Shown: positions 44,190 to 58,430 of the stretch, piece after piece
Layout: every line of letters starts with the position of its first letter
Position numbering within the stretch: position 1 is the stretch's first letter
Source: Prostheceraeus crozeri
Lineage: Eukaryota > Platyhelminthes > Polycladida > Euryleptidae
Length of the DNA: 64,000 nt
Assembly (NCBI GenBank): GCA_907163375.1
Contig: CAJQUW010007293.1
Span: forward strand, 62,001 to 126,000
Direction: 5' to 3'
The notes under the pieces: model-generated
Databases searched by the model: none
The model's input: only the letters and a program-made list of their open reading frames with translations
Told to the model about the DNA's origin: nothing
Program-made: the position numbers and the translations under genes

Positions 44190-47100
44190 TATTATATGAT
44201 ATATATATATATATATCATACATGCGTTTTACTCGATACTTCAATGATAGGATACAGTAAATATACATATTCATAATGTTTGCTTGGACTTCCCTTGATT
44301 GACACATTTCTCTGAAATGTGTGAGAATATCTAAATCCTTAATTCCATTTCTAAAATTTCGGTGTCTGCGGTTTGCAGATTGGCACTGATGCTGTAGATA
44401 ACTGAAAAAAGATTCTATGAAAATATTCAGTAACTCTGAAGTCATTGCGGTTAGGACATTCCCGATGAAAATTGTTTAAATTCACATGAATAATTTTAAT
44501 GACTGATTGACTTGAAGGTTGCAGATGAAGTGCTCCCACCAGCAGATATAGATGATTCATATATTGGAATAAATTCCTGTATTTTAGAGCCTGACCGGAT
44601 CTGTTAGACGACCTTCCCCATCATTGAACATTTCACATGAGGTGCATATGTCGGGAATAAGAACTACCTCATTATCTGATCCGTTTTCAATATTATCTTC
44701 TATGGATAATGTACCGATGTTGGAAGGTGTCAGACATGAATGCTATGCAGGATCTGGGGGAGGACATCTCCGCGATCCATGTCTGAGGGAGGACTTCCCC
44801 ATGGTCCGTCCATATCTGTGGGAAGACGCATGGTCCATATATGGCGCTTTTGAGCTGGACTGTGGACCGTTTTCGTGACGAGTAGGCCTACACGATCCTT
44901 AACAAGCGGTCTATTAGGTCGGTCAGCAACCTCGATTTAGTAAGAGCTAGTGCATGAATAGACACTAAGGAAAACGATCAAGATGCGAAGGACAGCAGTT
45001 GGCATGCTCGTCACATTAAATAGCCCTATTGAAGTCAAGATGATCAGTGTTTTGCTGTCAGATGATAGATTTATTCACCATAATCAAAGCCAATACAGTT
45101 ATTTCTTGCGGACAGTAAGTCGTTTATTAATGCTAATATGATCAAAATAGAAAGATTTTGTTTTCCCACTACTACTTTCTACACCATTGTTGTGTCATTA
45201 TCAAACGAAAGTAATTCTATCATCTTTAAAGCATGTTTCCCATTATGAGACTCTATTTTTCAAAATTGTGGTCTATTTCCAAACAAAATCATTTTGTTCA
45301 TTGGTGATGTAATGCACGAGATATATCTAGGACTGTGAAATTAGAGTTGCCGTAAATCACAGATATATATCATCTATCTAGGATAATTAGAAACAAATTA
45401 TGGACATATCTAGGATAACCTAGCTTATTTTCCTAGAGATGCTTTTTTCCAAGAGAAAATATAGCACTGCTTTCAAATGGCAAACATGCTTCGAATCAGA
45501 TAGCGTACTGCATTCTCAAACTTTAAGAAAATAAAGCACTCAGACTCTCGGTTTTCGTGCTTTATCCTCTTAAAGTAGTCGAAAAAGTACTATATTCAAT
45601 ACATGTCCATTAACATTTGAAACTGCAATTCTATTTATGGATTTAATTCTCAGGATTAGAACCGGCCGGGATTTTTGTGGCCGGCGTAATCAGAGGCGCC
45701 AACCGTCTCTGCAACCGACTTGTCAAGACGTAGATCGACAGATACAAATTGGTCAGCATCGTTAGATATTATTAAATTTCTATCTAGTATTTATGAAATA
45801 CAGTAATGGTAGGGCAACCGGTATTCTGGATGAGCAAGAGTGTCTATTTATATACAATGTAATTATCCGTTTCATGATAACATATTTTGTACGATGGAGA
45901 AGAAAGTCTAATTGAATTAATCGGTCGGCAGGCCGACCCGTCATAAAAATTTATGGTCGGCGGCCGGCGTTGCTAAAATCGGCAAAAATCTCTCCCGCCT
46001 GTCCGGCTTCAGCATCTACAATTTTTGTTGCAGATCTTTTTAGATGATGTTTCAGATGTTAAAAAAATATAGTCCCATGAAATAATCATTTGCGCTTGAG
46101 AAGGACAGCTACAGTGTTACAGAGTTAGCGTAAAGAATAAGATTTTTTTATTTGTTATATAGTTTAATTTATAAGTAGGTTACTGTCCACTAGAAATAAC
46201 TAAAAATAGCAATGACCGCTTTCACATGAAATGAAACCCAATTATAAAATCTCTCAAGATTTACCCCTGTACGAACATGAACATAACAATAACGACTTTT
46301 CTATGGTTCCACAATAGTTTTGTAAACACAGTAATTCACCCGCCATCCATTGTAGCTTATTATATCTCAATATCTTTCATATCTCAATATCCTATGATGA
46401 CTGCAGCTAGATATACTTTCTGCTTTTTGACAATGAATATCAATTCATAAATGCCGTAAGAGCACACATGAAAAAAGTTGATTCTCTAAAAGGATGCAAG
46501 ACCAGCAATTTAAAGCAACACATGTATCTTAGAGTCAATTGAATAAAAATTTCTCTCATCCGCTTGTCAATCCTTAATTTACCAAGTGAAATACTCCTTT
46601 CATAAGTACCATCTTAATCAGCTCCTAAATATTTGGTTCAACTATATTTCATTTCCTAGCATTTGTTCGATAACTATCCTAATGCAAAATATCTTAAACT
46701 CGCTCCAGGCGACAATCACCGTTGATCCTCCGGAGAAAAATGACATCCTCTTAAGTTTCTCCCACGCCTTTTAGAAGATAATGCAATCAGCATTAACCCG
46801 ATTACATTAATCAAATTCTGACCACATCCTGAGCTAATTCATTCCGATACAACATGCAAAGTGGTCTAATTAACATTGAATATTCACGTTAATTTCCATC
46901 TTTTCAAATTCATAATCCACTCAAGCTTCGTCTTACCATTCGATTGTTGTCAATAGAATCCACACACGTATAGAGCAGAATATGCTTCTGTTCTCTGGCG
47001 CGGGCGACATTGAAAAAATCACATATGAATGTCATATTTCTTTTCAAATAAGATCAATGTACTATACCGCATCACGTAGACTTCCCGTATAAACCGTTCT

Positions 47101-48258
47101 CAGCGACGAATGTATTGTATAATTTTTATGAAAGTTATTTACAGTATTGACACTTTACTTGAGATGGTTTTCTATGCATGTGCATGTAAGTATTGCATTT
47201 GATTTTGAATGATGCACGGAGGAAAGGTGTGGAAAAAATTGTGAGTGATAGAGATAGAACTTAGAACTGAAACTTGTTCCTAGCACACCATGCAAAGCTG
47301 AACTGCATATGAAACAGCATTGGAGGGAAGTTGTATTGGTTGCATGGTTGTGAAGTTGTATAGGAAGTAGTAAACCATGCAACCGGATTTCTATGCCAAA
47401 ATCTCATATCTATTATAAGGGATTACTGCTCTGACAAACGCTACATCGAAGCTATCAGAGCAATACAAGAATATTATCCACTTTTAGAGGACATAAATGT
47501 ATAGATTCCAAGGACGCATTGGCGCGTTGGTGTGTGATAGAAGGGGATATTATCGGTATTCTAGCCCAATCACCGTGTTATATGGCGATGTAGGCTATTT
47601 GTAATGGATAGAGGATGACTATGCGATTCTATGAGATATAGAGAAAGAAGTTATTTAATGAATTCCGAGGACTTCAGCCTGAGGGATTTATCAACTAATT
47701 TCACAAACTATGTCCTACAGAATAGTTGCTATTCTCTATCCATTGTTTCGAGAATACTACTCCTTCAGTATGTTAGGAGAACTTTATTCAGTTAACTACA
47801 TGTTTCAGTCGATGTAAACAACATCAGTGGCAAAACGACAGCAAGCTTATGAACATTGTCTCAAATTTTAAAATCAATCTGTAGCTACAGACAGTGCTTA
47901 AAAGAAATATTGAATAACCTAGTTTTCTAGCAACCATAATGATCACAATTAAAGAGTAAAATAATAGCCAAATAGCCATAAACATGACTGCAGTGATAGA
48001 TATTGAAAAAGATGTAAAAATTCTGACGTTACATGATTGTTCATTAATGGTTCACTGTATCCTTTGATGATGAAGTGTGTCTGTGGTTTTTGGGAATTTG
48101 CCGTCATTATGATTTCAAATTTTTGAGCTGCTGGAGGATGTACATGTATGTGCATGGATATTTCGGATGATGGATTGGATTGCCGTTGATAATAAGTATA
48201 CAATGCACCATTAATGAACTATCATACAACGGCAGAATTTTCACATTTCTTTTAACCT
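44190..48258. other. 4 kb without a supportable gene
   Basis: Around 45650-46010 GC-rich words CCGGCCGGGA, GGCCGGCG and GGTCGGCGGCCGGCG stand out from AT-rich surroundings and may mark an old unclassified element. No ORF with motifs. Confidence 0.45.
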
Positions 48259-48946
48259 TAGTTATAGTTAGCTTTTGAGGTTTATACTGCTTTTTATTGA
48301 CTAGCTATGGCGTGATATGAACCGAGCTGTAGGCGAGGATAATATAGTAATTATACTAGGACGTCTGGGTGCTGGTACATATATAGAAGTTCAGAACATT
48401 AAGCACAAATTTCAAAAATATCAAGTCATGCACATCAGCTGGAAGCAACCGATATAAAGGCTATAGCATGGATGAGGGAATTTATGGTTCTAATGTCAAT
48501 GCTCTGACACAGTAAGCAAAGTTGCGGTGATTTTCTTCAAATATGAGATATTCAGCACTTCCATGATACTTAAGAAAGAAGCAAACCTGCACAAAGATGA
48601 AAATGCGCTCTTTCTTCTACATTAAATTAAATGTTGAGTCGTATCTCTGACGACAAGCCTCCATCAAAAAAACCGCACATACATGTAAATGTGGCAAGGG
48701 ACAATGATGAAGCAGGCAGTGGTCAAAAACGGAACGGACAAGGAGAATCAAGGCTACTACCTTGTAATGCAATGCGGAAATTTAATTTTGAAAAAATGCG
48801 TTGATTCACATGGACAATTCTCAAAATTTGATGGGATGCCAAAGTCTCCCAATATGCAACATGCCTGTTTATATCACGCCATAGCTAGTCAAAAAAAGCA
48901 GTATAAACCTCAAAAGCTAGATATAACTATATAAACAGGCATGGTT
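48259..48946. mobile_element. Foldback/MITE-like element with ~60-base inverted arms
   Basis: The arms 48259-48318 and 48871-48929 are inverse copies (AGCTTTTGAGGTTTATACTGC, then CTAGCTATGGCGTGATAT) with a few differences. The right arm is itself bracketed by CATGCCTGTTTATAT (48861-48875) and ATATAAACAGGCATG (48930-48944). The interior has no coding potential. Confidence 0.65.
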
Positions 48947-49039
48947 TAATGTGAGATATTTATGATCATGCACATGTCAATGATCATGGCAGGGATCAGC
49001 ACTCATCCCCTTCCTTTTCATCCTGGTGCTGGATACCAT

Positions 49040-49840
49040 CAGCTAGAAATTCAGAGGAGGACTACCGTGGGAGCTGCTCTTTGCGGATGACCTGGTGATA
49101 GCTGAAGGAAAAGAAGACTTGCAAGAAAAATGGTTGAAGTGACAAAATGGAATGGAAAAACACGGGCTGAAAGTAAACACACAGAAAACGGAAATTATGG
49201 TATGCAGCAGAAACCAAAGGAAGGCCAGAATTGTCGACAGGGATGGACAGGAGCTAAAGCAAGTCGAAGCTTTCAAATACCTGGGAGTGACCTTGAGTGA
49301 AACAGGAGGATCAGAGTTGGCGGTGACGGCAAGAGTTAAAGCTGCGTGGAAATGAAGAGAAGTGAGCGGAGTCATAGCGGACAAGAGGATGATGCCAAGG
49401 AAGCTGAAAGTCAAGATCTACAAGACAGTCGTGAGACCGGTGCTAATGTATGGAGCGGAGGTGTGGGAGATGAGGAAGAAGGAGACGATGATGCTGGTGA
49501 GACGGATTAGAGGTGCTACGTTAAGAAACAGACTGACAAGCGAACAGATCCGAAAGGAGGTTGGACTGACCAGCATCCAATGACAAGAGATCCAAAAGAC
49601 AAAAGCAACACTCTTGAGATGGTATGGACACCTAGTGAGGGTGGAAGTCAACAATCCTGTTTAAGTGGTGAATGGAATGGAGGTGAAAGGAACCCGAAGG
49701 AGAGGACGTCCGTACAGGCGTTGGCGCGATAATATTCATGAAGATATGACCAAAATTGGACTCGAGGAGAGAGATGCCAACGACAGAAGACGTTGGAGAA
49801 GCATGACACAGGCCCCCGACCCGGCTAACTAGCTGGAACA
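49040..49840 (+). pseudogene. LINE reverse-transcriptase C-terminal remnant
   Basis: Reads LLFADDLVIAEG at 49072 (catalytic FADD), GLKVNTQKTEIMV, FKYLGVTLSETGG, YKTVVRPVLMYGAEVW, LLRWYGHLVRV and GRPYRRWRDNI, in order. This is the C-terminal half of a non-LTR retrotransposon RT. Stops occur at about 49138, 49354, 49581 and 49662. The frame is otherwise colinear, so it is a 5'-truncated, decaying copy. The RT would copy LINE RNA at a nicked target. Confidence 0.85.
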
Positions 49841-50132
49841 GGAGGAGGAGGATGAAGAAGAAGCACATGTCAATGTTATTTTCCAAAACGAAAGGGCCAC
49901 CGCTCTATTTCACTTTTCATGAGATTCTGATCGATATAACTATTGAAATTTTGCTCAAGTTTGGATCCTAGGCACTTGATGAGCATGATAGCCATTCAAA
50001 GCGAAATCGGATTAAAGAAAGGGAGCCAGTGATCTCATTGTCTGTCCAAGGCTTAAAGGGGAGGCATTTGCATAGGCAGGAAAAGAAGTATAGAAATTCG
50101 AAGAAATTAGGCTGCTGCTAATAATGTATTAG

Positions 50133-50831
50133 TCCGGCATCCAGAGCGAGTTTGTGCAGAGAACGAGGCCGGAAATGACACTGTCACAGAATGATGTACA
50201 GCGTATGTCTAGTACGAATCTGCGCGTCTGCCGAGTTCTACCTGGTTCAACTTCTTTTCAGATAGGATCAAAGAAAAAATCCAATAGGACGAAAATTGCA
50301 GTTTTTGGAAAAATGAAATTTTCTATGTCTTCTTTTATCAACTGAAAAGTACTAAGTCTAGAGCCATAGTTGTTGCTATGGAATGTCATCAAGTCATTTC
50401 TTCTCATGCTCATGAACATTTATCTATGAAGCTACACATATTTAGATTTGGCAAGCCTCCCACTATCGGCAAACAGAACATGCTGGGCCATTTTATTCAT
50501 GTTGAACCACATTATCGCTCACATAGCCGATCAGAGGCATGATAATATCACATACACATGATAGGAAATTACCTGAAGTCACATCATGAGAAAATGATGG
50601 CTATAGACTTAATATTTTTCAGTTGATAAGAAAAAACATAGAAAATTTCATTGTTGCCGAAAACTGCAATCTTCGTCCTATTCAGTTTTCTTTGATCGTG
50701 TCTGACAAGAGGAGGAAGTGACTAGAACTCGGCAGACGTGCAAATTCGTAGTCGGCATAGGGTATTTTTCATTCTGTGAAAGTCTCATTTTCAGCCTCCT
50801 TCCCTGCAGAAACTCACTCTGACTGCCGGAC
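50133..50831. mobile_element. MITE with long inverted ends and TA target duplication
   Basis: GTCCGGC starts at 50133 and GCCGGAC ends at 50831, with TA on both sides. Roughly 250 bases at each end are diverged inverse copies sharing TCTGCCGAGTTCTA, CAGAATGA and AGATTTTCTATG-type words. No ORF. TA suggests mobilisation by a Tc1/mariner enzyme. Confidence 0.7.
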
Positions 50832-51149
50832 TATAACATAGAGCTGCTGATATGATGTAAACTTACGCCATATAGAAAAATTACGAATAGCATGTTATCG
50901 GCATCACATGCGCTCATTGTCACATATCAAAGCTACATTGGACATCACCGATTCATTCAATAGATTTCTCATTTCAGAGCAAGTGATGTGAAGGGCTGCA
51001 ATAAAAATGGAAGAAGCCAATGAAACTGTGAAAACATTTCAAACTAATGTTTTATCAACTCTTCTCTGCATAAATATCTCATTAATGTAATAGGTAACTC
51101 ACAAATTATGCAGAATCAGAGTCGACGAGCAGGAAATTGGATTTGAAGA

Positions 51150-51262
51150 AGGTGCAGTGGCCTTGTAATAGGGCATTCGCTTTATAATCAGGTCACCTGA
51201 GTTCAAGTCCTTGGTCGGCTCAAACCTAGGACTTCTGAAAAAGGTGCTCTGCTTTCTTATTT
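51150..51262 (+). mobile_element. tRNA-derived SINE-like sequence
   Basis: GTGGCCTTGTAATAGGGC (A-box-like) is followed after about 40 bases by GAGTTCAAGTCC (B-box-like). The spacing fits a tRNA head. It resembles the 32.1-kb SINE in GTGGCCTTGT. Confidence 0.5.
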
Positions 51263-51299
51263 ACTTCTATTTTATCCGAGGAGACTCCTAGACATCTTT

Positions 51300-53507
51300 T
51301 GATTTAATAGTAGCTGCGACTCTAATTGCTTGTGAAATTTGACTTCTACGTATTCCTGATAAGCAACCCAAATTTTATCGGTTTTGGCCCAAGGTCAAAT
51401 ATCAAAAATTTGACCTTTATAAAAGTGTTTTTTGAAAATCAAGAATTTTTGCAAGTTTCTTACAATATTAGGCATCTTGATCAATTCAAATCACTCGCAG
51501 ACAATTGACGAAGCACAGAAGAAGCTACAATCAACATGTTCATTCATCTATGAATGCATCTATGTAATTATTATATGAAAAATAGTAAAATACTTTGAGC
51601 ACTATTCATAATGACTCTATAAATAACATTGCTACAGGGAAGAAAGTCACTCGGTTAATGTGCTGACGAAATCTCAATATGAACAAGGCTTACTTATTTT
51701 TGTTCAAACGAAATTTGATCGAGTGGTGCGGACTCGGAAATTGGCATATATTTTAGATTTCTCTATAGCTCGAGTAGGGCCTACATTAAAAATGAAGTGG
51801 CTCCGACAAGTCTCAAGCCCTAGTCCTGCTCCGTGCGCAGCCTCAACAACTCGGAAAAGAAAGTTAGTATCTCAATCAGAATAACAATAATTCAAGCACT
51901 CATTATATTCAAGCATTACAAATATCACTCAATTTAAAATCCAATACATTCCCATGCTATAATATCAAGGGCCTATTATATTCTAAGGTTTTGGTTAGAA
52001 AAATGATTTTAATCCATTTAGTGAATTCATTGTCCTCTAAGTTCAGAAATTCAGAAGCTAGGTTGGTGTCACAATTTCCCATGAAACTGAGTGTAGAAGT
52101 CATTGAGTTTTTAATGTTTATGATTTTAAGATCACATTTTTTATAGACAACCTAACTCTGCTCTCAGGATCTTTCGGTAAGCTTTGGCAGAGCTAGAGGA
52201 CAGTGTTTACAAGACTAAAAGAAGGGTGGTTGTTTCAGCATATGTGCTCTGAAAATATGTCAATGACTCTCAAGTCACTGTTTTTAGCAATACGGAAAGC
52301 AGTCGCGCTGTTTTCATATTTAAAAAAAGTTCTAAGTCAGCCAAAGCGTGATGTTGAGATTTAGCATAAATTTCAATGTGCGAGAACATTCAGTGATATG
52401 AAAATGATGATATAATGCAATTTATCATCACAGCCGTAGAAATTGAAAATCGCTGAATTCAGGATATTATGCAAAATTGTCAAAACCCCGAGTACAAAAC
52501 TGCCTGATTAAGAAATGATGCCATCGATTATTTAATTTATCTTTTCGTCTCTTTGAAAATGAAATAGTGCACATAAGTTTGACTTTGGATATATCAGTGG
52601 TTGATTTAATGACAGGCTCACATTACTCTGTAATAAATGATAGATAAATATGATTCCATAAACATGACAACAAATTTGTCATGCAAAATCATTGAATCAC
52701 TAATGAAGGTCAAAACGTGCATAAATTAAATATATCGGAGGCACATGGCTCATGCTTACGTGGATCATCAACCCTAGTCTCGTTGGGGTACTTTCTTCAC
52801 GCGCCTGTTGTGGAGGGGAAAGTAAATTTAGCCGCCGTAATTCCAGGTATTTAAAATTAAACCAACGGCTATGAAATATTCCACCTTCTACTTCTTCCAC
52901 TGTCCTTGAACTGAACAGCGAATCTTATCAAGAATATGCATCCAATACATTTCTGGCATGGAAAATCAATGGCATCCGTTTTTTTTAATCTTGGATCTTC
53001 ATACTATAAAGTGCATTTTATGATTTGAATTAGTATCTTTTTGGTAAAACTCCATTTCTTTGGCAACATGGTGAAATTAAGTTTTAAGAAAGTTTTCAGA
53101 CGATCAGTTTTGACAATAACTGTGCTATTATGATAAATTTATATCATTTTAGAGAAATCTAGACATTGAATGAATACTTACTATCTGAATACAATTCTAA
53201 CAATCAAAAGGAGATTCACCAAATTCAGTCTAATTTATCAAATTACAAAATTTCATTTCCAACTTTATTGTAAACTAATGCATGGACATGACTAATGAAA
53301 ATGATTTCGCAATTATGAGTAGATTACTGTATTGGTAGTGAGAAATCACAAGGACTACAAAATTATGTTCTCTCATATACTTGAATTATTACTGATTTAT
53401 GAGTAGTATGGCTGAGGCATTCACAATTCATTCTATTATGTGTACTCATGGATCATTGTAGGTATGAATGTAAATTCATATGATCGTTTTATTGAACGTC
53501 AAATCAA
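51300..53507. other. 2.2 kb without a supportable gene
   Basis: Only short ORFs, no motif. Confidence 0.5.
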
Positions 53508-54687
53508 GGGTAAATCCAATTTATTCCACAACATTTGACGAAAATGTGTCTTTCATTTGTAAAATCCATATTTCTGAACCGATTTCAATAGTTTTTTTTA
53601 ATCGAACCGTCAGGATCTCATCTATTATGGCATGGTTTTCAAAAAGTCTTAAAGCCAAGACCTTCTTCACAAGTTGCCGTTTTTTGCTGAAAAGAGACCA
53701 AAAAAGCATGCCCAAAGTTACAGTATTCTCACTTCAACACGGATTTTCGATCAGCTACATTCAAATACACCCACTAATATTTACATCATCTGAAAGTAGA
53801 AGATCAGCTCTTTAAGACAGTCTAATTTTAAATATTGTAATTAATATTAATCATTGACTTTTCACTGGGTTTCCATTGTCCAATGAAAAAAATGTCCTCT
53901 GACCGAGACGTTTTCTGTCCTCTGACCGAGATACCTTTTCTCGAAGAATATTGATTTTTCCATCAAACGTTTTGCACCAAACGAATCCTCTAGTGTGCTA
54001 CTTTATAAATCCGTAAAGAAAATTCAGCTTGGTGACGTTACAAGTGATCAATATTGATTTAAAAATATTTTTATCCGTTTTTTCGACCAGAGTATTTGAA
54101 TATTCCCAAAAATTTCATATAGATGCTGAAACCAGAAATTTTGTCAGGAATCGATGAAATTTCGCGGCATAGGAGGGATCCATACTCTTAACATCTATGC
54201 AAAAGAAATTTTTCATTTATATTAATTAACCCTCTCAAAATCTCCAAAAACCACGAGAATGTCCTCTGACCGAGACCCTAAAAAATTTCGGTCAGAGGAC
54301 AACGTTAAAATTGAAGATCTCGGTCAGAATACAAGGGTCTCGATCAAAGGACATTATAATGTATGCAATTACATTTAGATCACTTCGTCTTACGCATTCA
54401 GATATTCGCCCGCTAAGTTCCCAGTCTCATGAACCCAAATGCTGAAGCCGAAGAGTTTCCTGTTCGACATCTATCTGACCGAGGTCATTGTCCTCTGACC
54501 GAGATGTAGAAGAGGAATTTTAAAAGTGCTAGATTTCTATGGAAAGTTTTTATCTGGTGTGGTCGCCGCCACGATTTTCGTGTTCAGCGTAAAAAAAATA
54601 AGTGTACATGTATATGCAAATTTTCATGGAAATCTGAGACCCAAAGTTGAAAAGACAGAAATGTTGTGGAATAAATTGGATTTACCC
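53508..54687. mobile_element. Foldback-type element with 29-bp perfect inverted ends and an internal repeated 16-mer
   Basis: GGGTAAATCCAATTTATTCC begins a 29-base arm at 53508-53536 whose perfect inverse is 54659-54687. Inside, TGTCCTCTGACCGAGA or close variants occur at 53893, 53916, 54260 and 54489, shortened at 54474, and inverted at 54287, 54318 and 54338. No ORF of note. Confidence 0.6.
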
Positions 54688-54949
54688 TCAAAGTGAAGTA
54701 GTCAAAAACACCATGGAAAATATTCGACGTTTGCAAATATAGGCCTATTTTTGAAAATAGGGTATTTATCATTCCAGGGAGCCAAAATCAAACATGTTTC
54801 AGCAGCATATCAGATATACGTAAAAGCAAGCTGCTGTAAAGTGCATCAACAGATCCAAAGTATTTCAGGAACTGGAGGAAATGTTCGGCAGGTTCGGGGC
54901 AAAATCACCCCTACGGTAGGCTACAAGACTATTTAATGGCAGAAGGAAT

Positions 54950-55590
54950 AGCAATTCAGTCCTTCGGAATAAAATTTGATGGACGAATCTACATGCTACG
55001 AATCTACGTGTCTGCCTAGTTCTACCCGGTTCGTTTTCCTGAAAGATCAAAAGAATCCTTGTTCTCGTAAATCCAATTGAAAGGTAATTGAAGTTTTCAA
55101 TAAAAATGAGATTTTCTATGTTTTTTTCTTATCAATTGAAAGGTAGTCAAGAGCCGCAATTATACTTTTGACATGGAAAGTCTTTAGGCCATGTTTACCA
55201 ATGTGCCTTGTCTATGAAGCTAGACACATTCAGATCTATCGTGTCTCCTAATGTCGACAAACACAACATTGTGGATAATTTCAGCCACCCATATTCTCGC
55301 ATTAATCGCCGATCAGAAGCATCAATCATAACAGAAATACATGATAGGAAATTGCTTGAAGATAGCACATGCCAAAATTATGGATCATCTGACTTTATCA
55401 CAGAAAACACACAAAATCTCATCTTAACTGAAAACTTCCATCTGCTTCCAGTGGGATTTAAATGTGCTTTTCTTTGATCCTACAGCACATGCATAGCAAG
55501 AGCAGGAATCGAGTCAGACTGGACAGACGCACAGATTCGGAAAAGCCATGGGGAGCATTATTCTGTGAAAGTCTCATTTTCGGCCTACTT
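54950..55590. repeat. Diverged relative of the 50.1-kb MITE
   Basis: Shares CGTGTCTGCCTAGTTCTACC, GATTTTCTATG, CTATGAAGCTA, ATGATAGGAAATT and TTCTGTGAAAGTCTCATTTTC in the same order. The ends are degraded. Confidence 0.65.
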
Positions 55591-55599
55591 GAGCAACTT

Positions 55600-58430
55600 C
55601 CTCCTTCTCTTTAGCAATTCGCAATGCGGATGCTCCAGCATTCATCGTCTCAGTACCACAATTCACTTTCACTTAAAATTCTTGCGTGAAGTCTTGTATC
55701 ATTAGTATTTTGACTTCCACAGTTCGTGGTCTATCTCCGTGACTGATTATTTTTACTCCTCTCTATGTTAGTTGGACATGTAGTTGTCACCGATGATCAA
55801 TACTAACCAAATTAACCAAGTTTGACTTCCGCAAATTCACATGTTAAAAATACTTTTTCTTCAGCTCATTTGAATATTCCTGCTGATTGAAGAGTTCAAG
55901 CAGTTCACTGATTACTAGGGTTACTAAGGTACACTGATTACTGGCCTTCAACTCGGAGAACACATGCATGTGGCTTCCTAATAATAGAGTCTGAAGCATC
56001 GATCTCAAACTTGGTGTACATGTACATATCACGAATCACGAGGATCACGGTTTCCATTAAAGTATTAAAATGTACACGCTGAAATGATTTCATTCCGTTA
56101 TATTCAGGACGAAATCTTATTTACGTCGGTGTCTTCTTTGAAAATGTGTGCAAGGAGTGTGACGAAAGACTTCGAAGAAAATTAAATTGACTGCATTCTA
56201 CCGTTACAAATGAAAGCAAAGAGAGAATTGCATTAATGGTAAGGAAACCTTGTCACATTCAGATAAGATGGTGTGACACGTCCAACAAACCTCATTTCAT
56301 GTTACTTCAATGTGACTCAACAGCTGAAGAACACTGAAAGACTACATGTACAGTAATTACTGTGACCAATTTTCGATCGGTGGATGTTACATGATCTGCT
56401 TGCATTTTCTGACTGATTAAAATTCTAGTCTAAATCGCCTCTTCAACGATGTCTTCGTAGTTAAATAATTGTCCTAATTTGCAAATCAAGTAACAATGCT
56501 TTGTGATCAAACAATTTTTCTCTGAACATATACTAACGTTATCTTATTTGAAGCTGTCTGTACGTTTCTCTAAGCAGCCACTGTGCGAGCATTTACTCTA
56601 ATGTCCTAAATTCTTCTTTCTATTTGCCCCCATGCTACGGCAATATGGCCCGTGGAATATAAGAGGTTCGAGTTCTTATAAAATAGAGGAAGAGGAACAT
56701 AATGAAATTTGTTTTGAAATACATAGCAAGCGATGATACAATTTCATGCTTACATAGTAACATAGTTAACGCGAACAACAAAGGAATTTGCCCTCACTCT
56801 ACTATCTAATTCAACCCCCAATTGGATTGCTGATCTTGGACCTCATCAATAACATTTTGCGATGCCGCTATGACTAAGAAATGATAGCTACTTGCGCAGC
56901 TACAACTTTTCAAACTCAAATTAAAAAACATCTCGAAGCAAATTTAAATAATCTCAGAGCAAATTTCTCTGAGACTGTTTTAATTAGCTTCGAGGTTATT
57001 TTGATTTGAGCTTGACCCGGTGTAGTGCATGATTACTTCTTCATAGCATTCCACGAGTTACCTGTATTTAATGCCCGATTCCGCAGGGTGAGGCATGGAA
57101 ATCTATAGAAGTCCATGGGTGACGGTCAATTAAGTCTAACGAGTTCGCATGATGTTGTGATGAAGCAAATCATTATGCATGAGTTGCGTAGAGAATTCTA
57201 CTTGGCGACGTGCTATGATGATCGGGCAATGACTGTGATTGATATCTCTATGATCATCGAGAACACTCTGTTCAAAAAGGGTTTTTAAACCGTGTCTCAC
57301 CAGAACCCTTTAATAACTATAAAACTCCTCGGCTGAACCCTTTATCTTAAAACCCTTTTACAGTGATAAAACAGATTTGCAAACGATCCCCTTTTTGTAC
57401 TCGTTGTAAAACCATTATAAAATTGCTGTTTATGATGCGTGCTTCTAATTTCCTTTCATCCTGATATCGCCTGAGTGCGACGATTTCATATTTGCACTGT
57501 CTCTTATCATTCTTGACATGAAAATGTGCTCATCCGATTTAACTATGACTTATAATGACAAGCATTCTGAATATAATGAACAAGACGATTGCATATTCTG
57601 ACTTTATGAAATTAACATGTGTTGCACTTTTGGATTATTTTACAACCTTAAGTACAAATTAGTTGATTGATATTGTATAAATTCTGTGCATATACATTGA
57701 AAAAGTTCCTGTATATTTCAAAATATTATGCCTATATTGACTAGATTCTAGTTCAATAATGACATCATGATTTGTTTAGTCATATCTTACAGAATTGTTA
57801 CTTATAAACGCAGTAAAAAGCACTGCAGCTAAATGACGATGAATAAATACAAATAGAAAATAATTGTATGCAAAGAAGATCCTGTTTCGACACCAGCCGG
57901 ACATTATGAGATTTATCAATCATCCAACATGTTTTCCTATTTCCACCTAATGAAAATGTCTTCCATGTTGAGTAGGTTATTTGAATGTGCGTGTCTGCGT
58001 ACGTTTCAAATTTCTATTCACTGCAATTATCTAACATTTAAATTATTAACATTTAAAGCATGAATGGAAAAATATCCATATTTTTCCTCATCAAGCAAAT
58101 TTCATTGAGAAATCACTTGACAAAGAAAAATGACGCGATTCCCGGTCATTCAGGAATCACACGATTGATTCCGTCGCTCGAGCGGAATCGATTAACTGCA
58201 CCCGCCACTGCATGAAGCATGCAAAAGTAGCTATCACATCTGGAAGCGATGGAATACTAGCCCGTCATTCATGAAACTGTGGTGCTGTTATCTGTTCTAA
58301 TCCATTATATTATATTTTATATAATTATATTAATAATATTATATATTATCATGTAATAAAACGATAGTGGAAAGTATATTTCCCTCGCGCTGATAATTTA
58401 CTGATGTTATTTCATTCCAAAATGCAGAAA
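55600..58430. other. 2.8 kb without a supportable gene
   Basis: Near 57275-57400 the words AACCCTTT and AAAGGGTTT recur five or six times, possibly an old MITE. An AT run lies at 58305-58350. Confidence 0.45.

Noticed and set aside
57275-57400. Recurring AACCCTTT/AAAGGGTTT words
   Set aside because: Too short and irregular to define an element; no clear inverted ends or target duplication.
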